Assembly (NCBI GenBank): GCA_046048055.1
Contig: JBJOGW010000091.1
Coordinates: 37,936-101,935, forward strand
Direction: 5' to 3'
Length of the DNA stretch: 64,000 nt
DNA from: SYAC01 sp046048055
Lineage (GTDB): Bacteria; Planctomycetota; Phycisphaerae; Phycisphaerales; SM1A02
This document shows, one piece after another, positions 24,526 to 34,328 of this stretch. The translations under genes were made by a program, and so were the position numbers. How positions within the stretch are numbered: position 1 is the first letter of the stretch; every line of letters starts with the position of its first letter. Under the pieces are notes generated by a model. The model was not told the origin of the DNA, did not search any database, and worked only from the letters and a program-made list of their open reading frames with translations.

Positions 24526-24992
24526 GTCTCGTCGACCTCCTCATCGGGCTCGTGCTCCGGCCCGATCTCGGGTACCGGTCCCACACCGGACTGCGCCTCG
24601 CGGCACGCTTCGTCCAGCACCGCCTCGGCCACCAGGATGGGTACGCCCTTGGCCACGCCCAGCGCGATGGCGTCGGAGGGCCGCGAGTCGATGCGCACCT
24701 CACGATCCCCCTGCTGCACCACCAGACTGGCGAAGAACGTGCCCTCGCGCAGGTCATGGATCTCGATGCACAGCAGTGAACCGCCCAGGCTCTCGATGAC
24801 CGAGGCCAGCAGGTCGTGGGTCTGTGGTCGGGCGATCTCCAGGCCCTTGAGCCGCCGCTCGATGGCGAACGCCTCGGGGAGGCCGATCACGATGGGAAAG
24901 GCCCGCTCGCCCTCCACCTCGGAAAGCTCGATGATCTGCATGTCCGTCATCTCGCGGATGAAGATGCGGCTGAGCTGAACGGGCACCATCAT
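24522..24992 (-). CDS. Bifunctional nuclease family protein (DUF151/BFN)
   Basis: 156 aa from ATG 24992. The family start MVPVQLSRIFIREMTD and the core ERAFPIVIGLPEAFAIERRLKG, followed by IDSRPSDAIALGVAKGVPILVAEAVLDEA, are typical BFN landmarks. In other bacteria and in Arabidopsis family members show DNase and RNase activity in vitro; their role in vivo is unclear. An in-frame ATG at 25049 would extend the protein through the inverted repeat at 25000-25051, which makes it less likely. The C-terminus is acidic. Divergent from metK. Confidence 0.85.
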   Translation of the reverse strand: MMVPVQLSRIFIREMTDMQIIELSEVEGERAFPIVIGLPEAFAIERRLKGLEIARPQTHDLLASVIESLGGSLLCIEIHDLREGTFFASLVVQQGDREVRIDSRPSDAIALGVAKGVPILVAEAVLDEACREAQSGVGPVPEIGPEHEPDEEVDET

Positions 24993-24999
24993 GGAATCT

Positions 25000-25051
25000 G
25001 GATGGTAGGCCACCCAGGGGCACCTTCCTTGGGTCTGGCCCGCTACCATCC
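25000..25051. promoter_or_regulatory. Extended inverted repeat in the BFN-metK divergent region
   Basis: The outer arms GGATGGTAG (25000-25008) and CTACCATCC (25043-25051) are exact. Inside them GCC (25009-25011) pairs with GGC (25037-25039), and ACCCA (25012-25016) pairs with TGGGT (25030-25034), leaving a loop of 13 and small bulges. It lies 40 bp before the metK ATG and 8 bp before the ATG of the divergent gene. It may be an operator or a metK leader hairpin. I do not recognise a SAM riboswitch. Confidence 0.5.
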
Positions 25052-25091
25052 CTGCCCTTCACGCAACCTCGCACGCATCGGAGCATCCACC

Positions 25092-26315
25092 ATGTCCACC
25101 AGGCATCTCTTCACCAGCGAATCCGTCTCCATGGGCCATCCCGACAAGCTGGCCGACCAGATCAGTGACGCCGTGCTCGACGCCATCCTGTCCCAGGACC
25201 CGCGCAGCCGCGTGGCCTGCGAGACGCTGGTGACCACCGGCACCGCCGTGGTGGCGGGCGAGGTGACCACCCGCGCCGTGGTGGACGTTCCGGCGGTGGT
25301 GCGGGCCGCGGTGCTTCGGGCAGGCTACGACAGCCCGTCCAAGGGCTTCGATGGCCACAGCTGCGGCGTGAACGTGCTGCTGGGCAAGCAGAGCCCGGAC
25401 ATCGCGCGCGGCGTGGACCGCAAGAAGAAGAAGGCCCAGGGCGCGGGCGATCAGGGCATGATGTTCGGCTTCGCCTGCAACGAGACCCCCGAGCTGATGC
25501 CGCTGCCGATCGCGCTCTCGCACGAGCTGGTCAAGCGGCAGGCCGAGATCCGGGAGAGCGGAGCCATCGCGGGGCTTCGCCCCGACGCCAAGAGCCAGGT
25601 GACCGTGGAGTACCACGGCCTGAAGCCGCACCGCGTGGACACCGTGGTGCTGAGCACGCAGCATGCGCCGCAGTGGAACGGTCCTGGGGGCCAGCGCCGC
25701 CTGCGTCAGGCGGTGATCCGCCACATCATCAAGCCTGTGCTGGGCAAGTGGTGGAACGATCGCATCAAGGTGCACGTGAATCCCACCGGCCAGTTCGAGG
25801 TGGGCGGTCCGCACGGCGACTGCGGCCTGACGGGCCGCAAGATCATCGTGGACACCTACGGCGGCCGCGGACGCCATGGTGGCGGTGCGTTCAGCGGCAA
25901 GGACCCGAGCAAGGTCGATCGCAGCGCCGCCTACATGGGTCGCTACATCGCCAAGAACATCGTGGCGGCCGGTCTGGCCGACGTGTGCGAGGTGCAGTTG
26001 AGCTACGCGATCGGCGTGGCCAAGCCCACCAGCGTGCTGGTGGACACGCACGGCACTGGCAAGGTTCCGGACGCGTGGCTGGCCAGGGAGACGCAGCGCG
26101 TCTTCAACCTGACGCCGGCCGGCATCATCGACTCGCTCGATCTGCTGCGACCCATCTACGGTGCCACGGCCACCCACGGCCACTTCGGCCGCCGCCCGGG
26201 CGAGGGCGGCCCCGGCACCTTCACCTGGGAGCGGACCGACAAGGCGCCCCTGCTGAGGAAGGCTGCCATGCGCAAGTACGCCAAGGCTCTCGTCGGAACC
26301 CGGGGCCGGCGCTAG
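25092..26315 (+). CDS. metK: S-adenosylmethionine synthetase
   Basis: 407 aa. Diagnostic motifs are SESVSMGHPDKLADQISDAVLD near residues 9-30, GAGDQGMMFGFA (about 115-126), GGPHGDCGLTGRKIIVDTYGG and GGGAFSGKDPSKVDRSAAYM. The enzyme makes SAM from methionine and ATP and is a soluble homotetramer in other bacteria. The length is slightly above the usual 380-395 aa because of an extra stretch around residues 175-195. ATG at 25092 is chosen because the family start is right there. The rsmB-type gene follows 10 bp after the stop. Confidence 0.97.
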   Translation: MSTRHLFTSESVSMGHPDKLADQISDAVLDAILSQDPRSRVACETLVTTGTAVVAGEVTTRAVVDVPAVVRAAVLRAGYDSPSKGFDGHSCGVNVLLGKQSPDIARGVDRKKKKAQGAGDQGMMFGFACNETPELMPLPIALSHELVKRQAEIRESGAIAGLRPDAKSQVTVEYHGLKPHRVDTVVLSTQHAPQWNGPGGQRRLRQAVIRHIIKPVLGKWWNDRIKVHVNPTGQFEVGGPHGDCGLTGRKIIVDTYGGRGRHGGGAFSGKDPSKVDRSAAYMGRYIAKNIVAAGLADVCEVQLSYAIGVAKPTSVLVDTHGTGKVPDAWLARETQRVFNLTPAGIIDSLDLLRPIYGATATHGHFGRRPGEGGPGTFTWERTDKAPLLRKAAMRKYAKALVGTRGRR

Positions 26316-26325
26316 GCCGCCCCCC

Positions 26326-27693
26326 GTGAACCCCGGCCGCGCTGCAGCCTTCGAGCGACTGACCAGGCACGCGGAGGCGTTCCCTCGCCTGGACCCCCCG
26401 CGCGAGGCGCTGCCGGCGATGGATGGGCGAGATGCGGCGCTGGCCCTGTCCATCGAGCGGCTGACGGTGCGGCGTTGGCTCACGCTGCAGCCGATCCTGG
26501 AGCGACAGCTCACGCGACCGTGGGAGCGCGTGGAGGCCGGGGTGCGTGCCGCGTTGCTCGGTGGGGCGGCCCAGCTGTTCCTGATGGACCGCGTGCCCGA
26601 GCACGCCGCGGTGGCGGAGACGGTGGAGTGGGCCAAGCGATCGCTTCGACCGGGATCCAGCGGCATGGTGAACGCCGTGCTCCGCGGCCTGGCCGGCATG
26701 AGGCTGGAGCGCCTGGACGCGGCCGCCGTGATGCAGCGGAAGTTGGACGAGCGTGCCCTGCTGCCACTGGAGGACGGCGGCGGCTGGCGCCTGCGCGAAC
26801 CCATCTTCAGTGATGCGGCCCCCGATCGGCTCTCGCAGCGAAGCGGCGTGCCGCTGGGCCTGCTGCTGCGGTGGATCAACCGCTTCGGACACGCCAACGC
26901 GAGCGACCTGGCCATGCACACGCTCATGCCTGCCCCGCTGGTGGTGCACGGGCTTCCGGCCGGGCTGCCAGGCACCGCGCCGATCCCCGGCCTGGACGCC
27001 GTGATCTGGGAGGGCGAGCACGCTGGCCTGGTGGACGCGCTGGGCGCCCACCCGGCCGCTCGCGTGCAGGATGCTGCAAGCGCCATGGCGGTGGCGATGA
27101 CCGCGGGACTGCGACCGGCCGTGATCGTGGACGCGTGCGCGGGCCGAGGCACCAAGTCGCTGCAACTGGCCGCCCTGCATCCGCGGGCGCGCGTGGTGGC
27201 GTCGGAACCCGACGCCGATCGTCGGCGCAGCCTGCACGAGACCGCGGCCCGGGGAGCCCGCGCCGGCATGCGGGTGGAGGTGGCCGAGGGTGACGTGTTG
27301 CGGAGCCTGCTGGGCACCGCGGATCTGCTGGTGCTGGACGTGCCGTGCTCCAACACCGGCGTGCTGCCTCGGCGAGCCGAGGCCATGCACCGCTTCAGCC
27401 CTCGCTCGCTGGATTCGCTGGTGCAACTGCAGCGGCGCATCCTCGAGGAACACCTGCCCCTGCTGCGACCCGGCGGCACCATCCTCTACGCCACCTGCAG
27501 CGTGGAGCCCGAGGAGAACGAGCGGCAGACCGCGTGGATCGCCGGCCGCGTGCGGACCGCCACCCCCCGCACCGAACGCCGGATGCCGGAAGGACTTCCG
27601 GGCGAGCCAGCGAGCCGCTATCGCGACGGCGCCTTCGCGGCCCTGTTCACCGATGTGCATCCCAGGGGGCCGACGGACGGGGCCGTGCGGTAG
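26326..27693 (+). CDS. rsmB: RsmB-type 16S rRNA (cytosine-C5) methyltransferase
   Basis: 455 aa from GTG 26326. The N-terminal third is a NusB-like RNA-binding domain (ALLGGAAQLFLMDRVPEHAAVAETVEWAK). The methyltransferase domain has VDACAGRGTKSLQLA (SAM-binding), LLVLDVPCSNTGVLPRR (catalytic PCxxxG Cys) and GGTILYATCSVEPEENE (second Cys, TCS). It would methylate C967 (E. coli numbering) with SAM, and it follows metK directly. Some RsmB features, including the usual GDRFLVDAPCSG spacing, are modified, so a related RNA m5C methyltransferase is possible. Confidence 0.87.
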   Translation: MNPGRAAAFERLTRHAEAFPRLDPPREALPAMDGRDAALALSIERLTVRRWLTLQPILERQLTRPWERVEAGVRAALLGGAAQLFLMDRVPEHAAVAETVEWAKRSLRPGSSGMVNAVLRGLAGMRLERLDAAAVMQRKLDERALLPLEDGGGWRLREPIFSDAAPDRLSQRSGVPLGLLLRWINRFGHANASDLAMHTLMPAPLVVHGLPAGLPGTAPIPGLDAVIWEGEHAGLVDALGAHPAARVQDAASAMAVAMTAGLRPAVIVDACAGRGTKSLQLAALHPRARVVASEPDADRRRSLHETAARGARAGMRVEVAEGDVLRSLLGTADLLVLDVPCSNTGVLPRRAEAMHRFSPRSLDSLVQLQRRILEEHLPLLRPGGTILYATCSVEPEENERQTAWIAGRVRTATPRTERRMPEGLPGEPASRYRDGAFAALFTDVHPRGPTDGAVR

Positions 27694-27722
27694 CATTGGC
27701 CCTTTCCCCATTGGAGTTCGGC

Positions 27723-28184
27723 ATGAATGTCCTGGATGTCCTGAAGCCCGACTGCATCAAGGTGCCGCTGGCGGCCAGCGAGAAGAAGGCCGCCATCGAG
27801 GAACTGGTGGACGTTCTGGCCAGCGCCGGCGCGGTCCTGGACGCGACGGAACTCAAGACGGCGGTCTGGGCCCGCGAGCAGCAACGCAGCACGGGCATCG
27901 GCGAGGGTCTGGCCATTCCCCACGGCAAGGGCGCCGCGGTGCAACGGGTGGCCATGGCCATCGGCGTGCCGACCGTGCCCATCGAGTACGACAGCATCGA
28001 CCACAAGCCGGTGAGGCTGATCGTGATGCTGGTCAGCCCGCCCGAGAAGGTCTCGGAGCATGTGCAGGTGCTCGGACGCCTGAGCCGGCTGATGACCGAC
28101 GTGACATTCCGGGAGCGCGCCTATGCCGCCCGCAGCGCGCAGGAGCTGTTCGAGCTGTTCCGCAAGGCCGAGACGGCGGACTGA
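27723..28184 (+). CDS. PTS EIIA-like protein (fructose/nitrogen type), second in the window
   Basis: 153 aa single EIIA domain. The region STGIGEGLAIPHGKGAAVQRVAMAIG carries the phosphorylatable His (near residue 66) in the characteristic G.G.A.PH motif. The C-terminus has SEHVQVLGRLSRLMTDVTFRERA, also typical of EIIA-Fru/Ntr. No permease or EI/HPr gene is close. It lies 30 bp after rsmB and 3 bp before the dnaJ-type gene, so it is probably part of that transcript. EIIA-Ntr proteins commonly regulate transporters and metabolism instead of moving sugar; that is inferred here. Confidence 0.9.
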   Translation: MNVLDVLKPDCIKVPLAASEKKAAIEELVDVLASAGAVLDATELKTAVWAREQQRSTGIGEGLAIPHGKGAAVQRVAMAIGVPTVPIEYDSIDHKPVRLIVMLVSPPEKVSEHVQVLGRLSRLMTDVTFRERAYAARSAQELFELFRKAETAD

Positions 28185-28187
28185 GCC

Positions 28188-29078
28188 GTGCCGCGGGATC
28201 CGTACCAGGTTCTGGGCGTCGCCAAGGGAGCCACGTCCGACCAGATCCGGGACGCCCACCGAAAGCTGGCCAAGAAGTATCACCCGGACCTGAACAAGAC
28301 CTCGGAGGCGGCGGATCGTTTCAGGGAGATCCAGGAGGCCTACGACCTGCTCAGCGACGAGGCCAGGCGCAAGCAGTACGACCAGTTCGGCTTCGGCGGT
28401 CCCGGTCCCGCTCCGGGCGGCCCTGGCTTCGGCGGCGGGTCCGGCTGGTCCAACGTGGATCCCTCCACCTTCGAGGAGATCTTCGGCGACTTCATGGGAG
28501 GTGGCCGGCACGGAGGCCGCGGCACCCGTGCCCAGGCGGGGCAGGACCTGGAGAGCGATGTCACCGTGGACTTCATGACCGCGGCGCTGGGTGGCGTGCG
28601 ACATGTGAGCCTGCAGACCGACAATGGGCCCCTGTCGCTCGACGTGCGGATTCCAGGCGGGATCGAGACCGGCGGCCTGCTTCGGCTCCGCGGCAAGGGG
28701 CTGCAGGGATTCGGGGGAGCCCCGCCCGGCGACCTGGTGCTGCGTGTGAGCGTGGCGGCGCACCCGTGGTTCCGACGCGAGGGACTCGACGTGCTGCTGG
28801 AAGTGCCCATCTCCATCGCCGAGAGCGCTCTGGGCACCACCGTGGAGGTCCCGTTGCTGGAGGGCACGGCCAGCCTGCGCGTGCCGCCGGGCACCGGCAG
28901 CGGCAGGCGCCTGCGACTGAAGGGCAAGGGCATTCAGGGCCGCGATCGCCAGGGCGACCTGCTGGCGGTGATCCGCATCGACGCGCCGGCGTCGCTGGAT
29001 GAGCAGGACCGCGCTGCACTGGAACGGCTCATGAAAGGCGAGCCCGATCCGCGGGCCAGAGCCCCGTGGCGATCCTGA
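28188..29078 (+). CDS. DnaJ/CbpA-type co-chaperone without zinc finger
   Basis: 296 aa from GTG 28188. A J domain occupies residues 4-66, with YHPDL (HPD) and the typical DAHRKLAKKYHPDLN and YDLLSDEARRKQYDQFG. A Gly-rich linker (GGPGPAPGGPGFGGGSG) follows, then the two beta-barrel C-terminal domains with IPGGIETGGLLRLRGKGL and PPGTGSGRRLRLKGKG. The four CxxCxGxG zinc modules of DnaJ are absent, so the protein is type II (CbpA-like). It stimulates Hsp70 (DnaK). Its stop is 16 bp from the convergent hpt stop. Confidence 0.9.
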   Translation: MPRDPYQVLGVAKGATSDQIRDAHRKLAKKYHPDLNKTSEAADRFREIQEAYDLLSDEARRKQYDQFGFGGPGPAPGGPGFGGGSGWSNVDPSTFEEIFGDFMGGGRHGGRGTRAQAGQDLESDVTVDFMTAALGGVRHVSLQTDNGPLSLDVRIPGGIETGGLLRLRGKGLQGFGGAPPGDLVLRVSVAAHPWFRREGLDVLLEVPISIAESALGTTVEVPLLEGTASLRVPPGTGSGRRLRLKGKGIQGRDRQGDLLAVIRIDAPASLDEQDRAALERLMKGEPDPRARAPWRS

Positions 29079-29094
29079 GCCGAAGCCCCCGGGG

Positions 29095-29651
29095 CTAGCG
29101 AACCAGTGGTCCACCGTCGCCGGGCTTGCGCAGGCTGACCACGTCGGGAAGGTTGCGGAACCAGCCGTCACAGTCCAGGCCGTAGCCGGCCACGAACAGG
29201 TCGTCGATGTCGAAGCCCACGAACTCGCATGGCGTGGCCATGGCCGAGGGCAGCCGCTTGCGAAGGAGCACGCAGGCACGCACGCTGGCGGCGCCCCGCT
29301 GGGCCATGTCCTGCCGAAGGAAGGCGAGCGTGCGTCCGCTGTCAAGAATGTCGTCCACCAGCAGCACGTGGCGATCCTGCACGCTGGGCATCACCCCCTC
29401 GAGGCGTGGTCCCTGCGAAACCGTGCCGCGGCCGTAGCTGCGCACGGTGGCCACGTCCACGCGCACCCGGTTGGGCAGGCAGCGCACCAGGTCCGCCGCG
29501 AAGATGAAGGCGCCGGTCATGACCGGCACGATCACGATGCCCTCGGCACCGTCTCCGTAGGCGCGCACGATCTCGGCGGCCAACTCGGGCATGCGGGCGG
29601 CGATGGCCTGCGCCGGCACCACCACCTCGGCGGGATGCAGGGGCGGGTCGC

Positions 29652-29655
<4 letters not shown>
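29095..29655 (-). CDS. hpt: Hypoxanthine phosphoribosyltransferase
   Basis: 186 aa from ATG 29655, which overlaps the gatB stop (ATGA). The PRPP-binding loop HVLLVDDILDSGRTLAFL (about residues 95-112) is diagnostic, together with PVMTGAFIFAADLVR and the C-terminal DLFVAGYGLDCDGWFRNLPDVVSL. It salvages hypoxanthine and guanine with PRPP to IMP and GMP in the cytoplasm. The pairing with gatB is probably only cotranscription. Confidence 0.94.
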
Positions 29656-31169
<1,514 letters not shown>

Positions 31170-31193
31170 GACCGGATCATAAAGTGCCCATCG

Positions 31194-32600
31194 ATGCACC
31201 GCGCCCCGCCGCCAATCCGGGCTCTGGCCGTGTTCACGCTGCTGCTGGCGTGCGAACTGGAGCCCGAAGTGGTGCCGGTGCAGATCCGGCCCGCGGAGCG
31301 ATCGCAGCGGCTGGAGGGCGCAACGGACATCGCACCAAAGCCGGCCCAGGCCGATGCGTCACCCACCACCGTCGAGCGACCCGAGACTGGGTCGACGGAC
31401 GGCGCCATCGCGTCACATGTGGCGCTGCCGCGAACTGTCGCTCCGCCAGCCCGACCGCGCCGACCTGTCGCGGCGCCGCAGCCTCGGGGCGAGGCGATTG
31501 GGACGCCTTGGGCCGACTCGGGCGAGCCGGGCATGCCAAGCGAAGCCCGGGCCGTGGCGACGGCTCCGCTGTTGACCAACTCCGATTCCGCTCCTCGCCT
31601 GAACGCGGTGATGCCGCTGGCTCGCGCGAACGGACCCGTGGAGATCGAGATCGTGGCTCCGGCAGAGCACGGCGACCTGGGATTGCTGCTGCTGGATCAC
31701 GAGGGCCGTTCGATGGCCGAGATCAGCGTGGTGCCGGGTCGCATGAATCTGCTGCCCCTGGTGCCCGACCTGGGACAGGCCACGCGGACCGTGTGGATCC
31801 AGCTCACCGTCGAGGGCACCGCGGTCGGTGCGCCGCTCTGGATCACGCCACTGCGCAGCTCGCCGCCCGTGCGCACCGTGCGATCGACGCGTCCTGGCAC
31901 CCAGGACCCGTACACGCGCATCGTGGGATGGGGTGACCGCGCCCTGGATCCGGCCGACCCCCAGACCAGCGACGCCATGGCGAGCTGGGACGTGCCCGAT
32001 CCTGTGGTCACCAGTGGCTATCGCGTGGAGCAGGCCGTGGATGCCAGGCTGGTCACGAGCGAGGGGCCGATGCTGGTGGCCCTGGCACCCGATGTCGCCC
32101 CGGCCACCGTGGAGAACTTCGTTCGACTCGCTCGATCCGGCTTCCTGGATCGGACCATCTTTCACCGCGTGGTGCCCCTGGACCGCGAGGGACGCCCTTT
32201 CGTGATTCAGGGGGGCGATCCCACGGGCACGGGAGATGGCGGGCCAGGCTGGAACCTGGCCATGGAGCCGAGTGACCTGCCGCACGACCGCGGGGTGCTG
32301 GGCATGGCACGCGGTGATGACCCGGACACGGCCGGCAGCCAGTTCTACGTGTGCCTGTCCCGAGAGGGTACGGCCAGACTGGACGGTCAATACTGCACCT
32401 TCGGGTCGCTGCGGGAGGGATTCGACACGCTGGATCGGATCGCCGCCACACCCATCGGTGATGCCACCACGGGACGCCCGAAGGATCCGCCCACGCTCGA
32501 GCGTGTGGAACTGGTTCCCGCCCCGCCGCGCGCGCCCGGCATGCCGGCGCTGCCCACAACGCCGCCGATCACGCCTTCTTCGTCGGTTCCGGCGCGGTGA
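31194..32600 (+). CDS. Secreted cyclophilin-type peptidyl-prolyl isomerase with long N-terminal extension
   Basis: 468 aa. The N-terminus has a signal-like segment ending in TLLLAC (lipoprotein-like, not a perfect lipobox). About 250 low-complexity residues, rich in Pro, Ala and Arg, follow. The cyclophilin domain is at about residues 285-435: GPMLVALAPDVAPATVENFVRLARSGFLDRTIFHRVVP, GGDPTGTGDGGPGW, and AGSQFYVCLSREG. The His and Phe residues expected for isomerase activity appear in FHRVV and QFYV. It would catalyse proline isomerisation in the periplasm or at the envelope. Its last 32 bp overlap the convergent second cyclophilin gene. Confidence 0.85.
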   Translation: MHRAPPPIRALAVFTLLLACELEPEVVPVQIRPAERSQRLEGATDIAPKPAQADASPTTVERPETGSTDGAIASHVALPRTVAPPARPRRPVAAPQPRGEAIGTPWADSGEPGMPSEARAVATAPLLTNSDSAPRLNAVMPLARANGPVEIEIVAPAEHGDLGLLLLDHEGRSMAEISVVPGRMNLLPLVPDLGQATRTVWIQLTVEGTAVGAPLWITPLRSSPPVRTVRSTRPGTQDPYTRIVGWGDRALDPADPQTSDAMASWDVPDPVVTSGYRVEQAVDARLVTSEGPMLVALAPDVAPATVENFVRLARSGFLDRTIFHRVVPLDREGRPFVIQGGDPTGTGDGGPGWNLAMEPSDLPHDRGVLGMARGDDPDTAGSQFYVCLSREGTARLDGQYCTFGSLREGFDTLDRIAATPIGDATTGRPKDPPTLERVELVPAPPRAPGMPALPTTPPITPSSSVPAR

Positions 32601-33057
32601 CCATGGTCATCTTGGGCAGGCTGCCGGAGGGTCGGCCGTTGCGATCCACGGGCACGGCGGCGATCTTCTTCACGATCTCCATGCCCTTGGTCACCTGGCC
32701 AAAGCCGGTGTACTGGCCATCGAGATGCTGACACTGCTCGCGCGTGAGGCAGATGAAGAACTGGCTGCCGGCGCTGTCGGGATCCGCGCTGCGGGCCATC
32801 GAGAGCGTGCCGGGCTGGTGCGGACGCTTGTTGAACTCGGCCTTCACCTGCCAGCCGGGCCCACCGGTTCCGGTGCCCTGGGGGCAGCCGCCCTGGATCA
32901 CGAAGCCGGGAATGATTCGGTGGAATCCGACGCCGTCGTAGAAGCCCTTCCGGGCAAGCTTCTGGAAATTGGCGACATGGCCAGGCGCCACGTCGTCCCA
33001 CAGTTCCACTTCGATGTCCCCAAACTCGGTTCCGATGGTCGCGGTTGGATAGGCCAT
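32569..33057 (-). CDS. Cyclophilin-type peptidyl-prolyl isomerase (compact)
   Basis: 162 aa with no signal peptide. Landmarks: TEFGDIEVELWDDVAPGHVANFQKLARKGFYDGVGFHRIIPGFVIQGGCPQGTG, cited as residues 10-63, with catalytic FHRIIPGF, SMARSADPDSAGSQFFICL and FGQVTKGMEIVKKI. This is the small cytosolic PPIase type, which accelerates cis-trans isomerisation of peptidyl-prolyl bonds. The opposite strand carries the secreted paralogue, and the two overlap tail to tail by 32 bp. Downstream, a hypothetical gene ends 33 bp from its start. Confidence 0.95.
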   Translation of the reverse strand: MAYPTATIGTEFGDIEVELWDDVAPGHVANFQKLARKGFYDGVGFHRIIPGFVIQGGCPQGTGTGGPGWQVKAEFNKRPHQPGTLSMARSADPDSAGSQFFICLTREQCQHLDGQYTGFGQVTKGMEIVKKIAAVPVDRNGRPSGSLPKMTMVTAPEPTKKA

Positions 33058-33090
33058 GCCGCAACTCTACCGCCCCGCCGGCGGCGCGGC

Positions 33091-34101
33091 TCAGCGGCCC
33101 AGACCCTTGCCCGCGGCGGGCGCCGAGAATGAGGTGGGAAGCAGGTAGGCCCGTCCCTGGTACCGCGACACGACGCCACTCAGGACCACGGTGAACGCGT
33201 CCGGTCGGCTTCGGGCCTGACGCTCCAGCCGCTCCAGCGTGGCGCAGGGCAGCAGCGTGGCGTCACGCTCGCCGAAGTCGCCGCGACTGCTCTCGAACAC
33301 GAACCGCCAGCCACCCGTGACCGGATCGCGCGTCACCACGCCAAGCCGATCCTGCACGGACTGGTCGGACTCGAGCCAGGGCCGCTCCCGCAGCGGATCC
33401 ACACCGCCTCCCCTGGTCGCGTCCAGGCTGGCCCGACGCTCCGCGTCGGCCGATGCCGCGGTCATGTCCATGGAGCGAGGAATCTCGCCGACGGCTGCCT
33501 CGAGCGCGCGCTCGACATCCGAGGAACGAACGTCGCCCGCGGGCCTCGCGGCCTCGTCGGCCGCTGGCGCCAGGGCGAGCGACATCCATCGGCTTGCGAA
33601 GGCCAGACGCTCGCTTGATGGTCGCACGCCCGGCGTCGGCTCCCGGGAGGGATCCAGTGCCGGCCCCGGCGCCGCGGCCAGTACCGCGCCTGGCGGCCGC
33701 ATGGCCGGACGGGCCGAACGCGCCGGAAACTCCAGCACCGGCACGGCCATGAGCGGAAGCAGCGCGTTCACGTTTCGGTAGGCCGTGACGCGGCCCGAGA
33801 TCTCGAAACGTGCCTGACCGCCCGACGGCATGGAGTCGAAGCGTCGGACCATGTCCTCGAGCGTGGAGGAGGGAAGCAGTTCGAGCAACCGATCGGCGCC
33901 GCCCTCGAAGGTGTCACGAAGACGAAAGGTCCAGCCTTGCCCCCCCTGCCCTGGCTCCAGCGTTCCGTAGACGCGCTCCAGGTACGCACCGTCACCCAGC
34001 AGCGGAAGCCGGCCCGCATCGGCCGCCGCCGGTCGAAACGCCACGAACGAGCACAGCACGGCCAGGCACGCGAGAAACCGGGATCCAACGCCGCCGTTCA
34101 T
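33091..34101 (-). CDS. Secreted protein of unknown function with two similar halves
   Basis: 336 aa with a signal peptide (FLACLAVLCSFVAFRPAAADA). I do not recognise a domain. Two regions resemble each other: residues about 55-122 (GWTFRLRD..LLPSSTLEDM..FEISGRVTAYRN..LLPL) and about 264-325 (GWRFVFES..LLPCATLERL..VVLSGVVSRYQG..LLPT). The shared pattern is GW.F....LLP..TLE......F.....G.V..Y....LLP. A long Pro/Ala/Arg-rich linker separates the copies. The protein may be an OB- or SH3-like duplication, but that is a guess. It stands alone between the PPIase and the tRNA gene. Confidence 0.7.
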   Translation of the reverse strand: MNGGVGSRFLACLAVLCSFVAFRPAAADAGRLPLLGDGAYLERVYGTLEPGQGGQGWTFRLRDTFEGGADRLLELLPSSTLEDMVRRFDSMPSGGQARFEISGRVTAYRNVNALLPLMAVPVLEFPARSARPAMRPPGAVLAAAPGPALDPSREPTPGVRPSSERLAFASRWMSLALAPAADEAARPAGDVRSSDVERALEAAVGEIPRSMDMTAASADAERRASLDATRGGGVDPLRERPWLESDQSVQDRLGVVTRDPVTGGWRFVFESSRGDFGERDATLLPCATLERLERQARSRPDAFTVVLSGVVSRYQGRAYLLPTSFSAPAAGKGLGR

Positions 34102-34129
34102 CGCACGGAAGATACGTCACGCCCGCCGA

Positions 34130-34158
34130 TTGACGCGGCTGCGGCGGCCTGCCACCAT
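34130..34158 (+). promoter_or_regulatory. Possible promoter of tRNA-Cys
   Basis: TTGACG (34130-34135) lies 17 nt before CACCAT (34153-34158), and the tRNA begins at 34173. The -35 matches well and the -10 poorly (three of six). Placement is plausible for a stable RNA gene, but the evidence is weak. Confidence 0.3.
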
Positions 34159-34172
34159 GTGTTGCTCAGGCC

Positions 34173-34246
34173 GGCCGTGTACCCAAGTGGCCTAAGGGAA
34201 CGGATTGCAAATCCGTGATTCGTGGGTTCAAATCCCACCACGGCCT
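34173..34246 (+). tRNA. tRNA-Cys (anticodon GCA)
   Basis: 74 nt. The acceptor arms GGCCGTG (34173-34179) and CACGGCC (34239-34245) pair fully, and the discriminator is T34246, which is typical of tRNA-Cys. The anticodon stem is ACGGA (34200-34204) with TCCGT (34212-34216); the loop TTGCAAA places GCA at 34207-34209. The T arm is GTGGG-TTCAAAT-CCCAC (34222-34238). The 3' CCA is not encoded (TTT follows). It sits between two oppositely oriented minus-strand genes and is read alone on +. Confidence 0.97.
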
Positions 34247-34328
34247 TTTCAGGAAAGTCCGGCAAGTCCTGCCGTGCGACGTGCGACCGCAGCCGGACAT
34301 GTCAGGACTGGCCCGGCACGCGTCCCGT

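Noticed and set aside
24993..25091. Known SAM riboswitch before metK
   Set aside because: The conserved cores of SAM-I, SAM-II and SAM-IV types were not recognisable; only an inverted repeat is present.
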